Positions 31,102 to 33,305 of a stretch of DNA of 33,305 bases are shown one piece after another. Origin of the DNA: MWDF01 sp964577435 (lineage in GTDB: Bacteria; Bacillota; DTU025; MWDF01); assembly GCA_964577435.1 (NCBI GenBank), contig CAZNZD010000013.1, positions 1 through 33,305 of the forward strand. The letters run 5' to 3'. Under the pieces are notes generated by a model that searched no databases, was not told the origin of the DNA, and worked only from the letters and a program-made list of their open reading frames with translations. Made by a program: the position numbers and the translations under genes. How positions within the stretch are numbered: position 1 is the first letter of the stretch; each line of letters starts with the position of its first letter.

Positions 31102-31743
31102 TTGAAGGTTTCTTGCATAATCCCGGCCTACAACGAGGGGCCGAGGATTGCAGCGGTTACATCGGTCCTCTCGAAGTGCGACTTCGTGGACGAGGTGCTG
31201 GTGGTAAACGACGGGTCCTCCGACAACACAGCGCAGGCCGCAAGGGCGACCGGCACAGAGGTGCTCAGCCTTCCCGTCAATATGGGCAAGGGTGCAGCAG
31301 TCTCGAGGGGAATATCGGCGACCAGCGGCGATGTGGTCCTGCTGCTTGACGCAGACCTCGTTGGACTTACCAGAAAGCACGTACAGGACCTCCTGGCCCC
31401 TGTGGTGAACGGAGACGCCGACATGTCCATCGGCATATTCCGCGGCGGCAGGGTGTTCACTGACCTCGCGCAGCTTACAACCAGCTTCCTGTCTGGGCAG
31501 AGGGCCCTAAGGCGCTCCCTTATTGAGCCGTCCGAGCTCGAGGACACGAAATACGGGCTTGAGACTGCGCTCACCCAGATAGCAAGCGAGAAGTCTCTAG
31601 TCGTGAAGAAAGTATACCTTGACGACCTCACCCAGGTGGTCAAGGAGGAGAAGATGGGACTTGCCAAGGGCAGCCGCCAGAGGTTCAAGATGTACTGGCA
31701 CGTCATTAAGCAGGTCTTCAAGAGGCTCTTCAGGATAAAATAG
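31102..31743 (+). CDS. Family 2 glycosyltransferase, small soluble type
   Basis: A 213-residue GT-A fold protein. IIPAYNEG (6-13) and VVNDGSSDNT (34-43) are the nucleotide-binding start, NMGKGAAVSRG follows (60-70), and the metal-binding DxD is Asp83-Ala-Asp85 in VLLLDADLVGL. The C-terminus (KMYWHVIKQVFKRLFRIK) is a basic amphipathic helix that may touch the membrane. Acceptor and sugar are unknown; a cell-envelope lipid or glycerate acceptor would suit the fold. The start is TTG 31102 with GAGGTGAT at 31091-31098, four bases after the proS stop. Its place between proS and polC is not in the textbook Bacillus order (proS-polC adjacent) and may mark the lineage. Confidence 0.85.
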   Translation: MKVSCIIPAYNEGPRIAAVTSVLSKCDFVDEVLVVNDGSSDNTAQAARATGTEVLSLPVNMGKGAAVSRGISATSGDVVLLLDADLVGLTRKHVQDLLAPVVNGDADMSIGIFRGGRVFTDLAQLTTSFLSGQRALRRSLIEPSELEDTKYGLETALTQIASEKSLVVKKVYLDDLTQVVKEEKMGLAKGSRQRFKMYWHVIKQVFKRLFRIK

Positions 31744-31755
31744 CTTTGGAGTGAT

Positions 31756-33121
31756 ATGGCTTTGCAATACTGCCTGTATCCCGCGTCGGGAAAGACCAGC
31801 GTCAAATCCCTAATCGAATGCCTGAGCGGCGCGCCAGCCAAGGAAGGGCTGGCGCTTTGCCGCGTGGGCCGGCTCGATGTCGACGCGAAGGACGGAACCT
31901 GGTCGATATACTGCGAAGGCCCCATGGATGCGATGAACGAGTGCTTGCACGAGCTTGCACAGGCGCTCGGCTCCCATCTGGATGGGAATTCAAGCAGGGT
32001 ATTCTTCATGCCCGACGAGAAGGATGCGTGGATTAAGGACTCATGGGCAGAGCTGTGCGGCGAGGCTTCAGCCTCATGCGGCATAAGCATCGGGCTCATG
32101 CTTTCGTGCGAACCGGAGTGGGAAGGGCGCCTTACTGTGCTTGTATCAAGCGATGCGCATGCGGAATCGCTCAAGAAGAAGGGCGCGGATGCGGCAATCG
32201 CCGAAAGCGTGAGAAGGACGACCGGCGAGGCCCCCGAGATCATCTTCACGGTCTCCGCGGAAAGGCAGAGGGACTACAAGTCATCGATCAAGGACGATGC
32301 CTCACCCTTACCGCTCCCGGAGGCGAAGAGGGCCGCTTTGAGGTCGAAGGTGGTCATCGGAAGCGCCATCACATCCAAACCTACGCCGATCTCGAAGGCT
32401 ACAAGGCCCTCAGACGTCGTCATCAGGGGCACAGTGGTCAAGACCGAAGTTTTCGCGCCGAGAAAGGGAGGCGCGGTCCTGAACTTCGTCATCACGGACG
32501 GCGACGGCTCGATATATTGCCGCCTGTCCGCAGATGACGAGGCGTCGCTTCCGGAGCTCGCAGGCGAGTACATCGTGGCAGGGGAGCTTGTTATCGAGGA
32601 ACCGAGGCAGGGCGGCGCCGAAGGCGAGCCCGTTGTCATGGTCAGCGACATCGAGGTGGCCCCGGAACCGGCGCAGAGGGCGCTTCGCCCCTGCAACAGG
32701 GTGGAGCTGCACTGCCACACCAAGATGAGCGCCCTTGATTCCGTCTGTGAGCCGGAGGACCTGCTGGACGAGGCCAAATCCATGGGGTTCACCGCCATTG
32801 CAGTAACGGACCACGGCGTGGTCCATTCCTTCCCCGGCTTCTGGTCGGCGGCATCGAAGCGGGGCATAAAGCCTATCTTCGGGATGGAGGGCTACCTATC
32901 GGACTCCGATAACGGCGATACCCACCATTTCACCCTGATTGCGACAAACCGCGCTGGCCTTACGAACCTATACCGGCTTGTATCCGCATCGCACCTCGAG
33001 CACTTCAGAAGGCATCCGATAATACCGAGGGAGCTGGCCTCAAAGCTCAGGGAGGGCCTCCTTTACGGCACCGCATGCGCATCCGGCGAGCTGTTCGAGG
33101 CGGCTCTAAGGGGCGCTGACG
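31756..33121 (+). CDS. polC: DNA polymerase III alpha subunit, PolC type, 3' truncated
   Basis: Replicative polymerase of low-GC Gram-positives. About 455 residues remain of roughly 1400. They comprise an N-terminal tau-binding-like region (1-200), an OB-fold (about 215-310, VVIRGTVVKTEVFAPRKGGA), and the first half of the PHP domain with VELHCHTKMSALDSV (His319, His321), AVTDHGVVHSF and TACASGELFEAALRG. The OB-PHP order identifies PolC rather than DnaE. After about 33121 the frame turns into low-similarity Gly/Arg-rich sequence and stops at 33192, while a GC-rich foreign frame begins; the exonuclease, palm, fingers and thumb are missing. This is an assembly break rather than a real truncation. 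ATG 31756 follows TTGGAGTGAT. Confidence 0.93.
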
Positions 33122-33305
33122 ACCCCCGAGACCCAGCAGAAATTGGCGGAGGCGCTCCAAGACGCCGCCGACGCCCTGGCCGCGGCGGGTGAGAGCGAGC
33201 TGGCCCCCGATCTGGACGCGGCGGCCCAGGCCCTGCAGGACGCCCAGAGCGGCGACCCGCGGGATGAGGCCGCGGCGCAAGCCGCGCTCGGCGAGGTGGC
33301 CGGCG
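33122..33305 (+). CDS. Foreign GC-rich partial coding segment, Ala-rich helical protein (chimeric contig end)
   Basis: A frame shifted by one base relative to polC is open from 33122 to the window end. It encodes an Ala/Gln/Asp-rich peptide beginning TPETQQKLAEALQDAADALA, likely helical, with a loose repeat of AL.DAA units. Line 33181-33240 is about 78% GC by my count, far above the window. I do not recognise the family. It probably belongs to another, high-GC organism and was joined in assembly. Confidence 0.5.

Noticed and set aside
33122..33192. PolC reading on into a Gly/Arg-rich tail to the stop at 33192
   Set aside because: The tail has no PolC similarity, the GC jumps, and a different frame is the open one; it is a misjoin product.
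1..33305. CRISPR array, tRNA/rRNA genes, insertion sequences, phage or defence cluster
   Set aside because: No regularly spaced repeats, clover-leaf sequences, transposase motifs or defence domains were seen; the gaps between genes are short and accounted for.

Overview
The window is a stretch of bacterial housekeeping chromosome, with every gene on the + strand. The conserved order is ackA, DUF177, rpmF, plsX, acpP, rnc, smc, ftsY, ylxM, ffh, rpsP, khpA, rimM, trmD, rplS, rbgA, rnhB, topA, trmFO, xerC, hslV, hslU, rpsB, tsf, pyrH, frr, uppS, cdsA, dxr, rseP, ispG, proS, a glycosyltransferase and polC. This order, YlxM, DUF177 next to L32, the xerC-hslV-hslU block and a PolC-type replicase point to Bacillota, most likely a Clostridia-like lineage. 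Synergistota or another lineage sharing this order cannot be excluded by eye. Base composition is moderately GC-rich (about 60% in a line I counted). Arginine is written mostly AGG/AGA and isoleucine often ATA, which is a strong lineage signature.

Layout. Positions 1 to about 290 are a GC-rich piece of an unrelated organism's gene. They are fused to a 5'-truncated coiled-coil 'ATPase-like' gene (to 812). Next come ackA and a 3-methyladenine DNA glycosylase. A sigma-A-type promoter (2639-2668) opens the DUF177-rpmF-plsX-acpP-rnc-smc-ftsY run (lipid precursor, ACP, RNA processing, chromosome condensation, protein targeting). A second promoter (9921-9949) opens ylxM-ffh-rpsP-khpA-rimM-trmD (signal recognition particle, 30S maturation, tRNA m1G37). 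A third (13533-13561) serves rplS, followed by a terminator-like hairpin. The rbgA-rnhB-topA-trmFO-xerC-hslV-hslU run is tightly packed, with several start/stop overlaps. A fourth promoter (21794-21822) and a structured 5' leader precede rpsB-tsf, which ends in a textbook terminator (23171-23205). pyrH-frr-uppS-cdsA-dxr-rseP-ispG-proS-GT2-polC follows (UMP kinase, ribosome recycling, isoprenoid and phospholipid synthesis, site-2 protease, Pro-tRNA, replication).

Quality. A 100-N scaffold gap (22376-22475) interrupts rpsB. The last about 185 bases (from about 33121) are again foreign GC-rich sequence and cut polC after about 455 residues. Both contig ends therefore look like assembly chimeras.

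I see no CRISPR array, tRNA, rRNA, insertion sequence, phage or defence genes, and no convincing undescribed multi-gene system. The most interesting leads are the structured rpsB leader, an RNase III with Gly at the position of a metal-binding Asp, unusual motifs in PlsX and ACP, the missing fapR/fab and codY genes at their usual places, and the chimeric ends.
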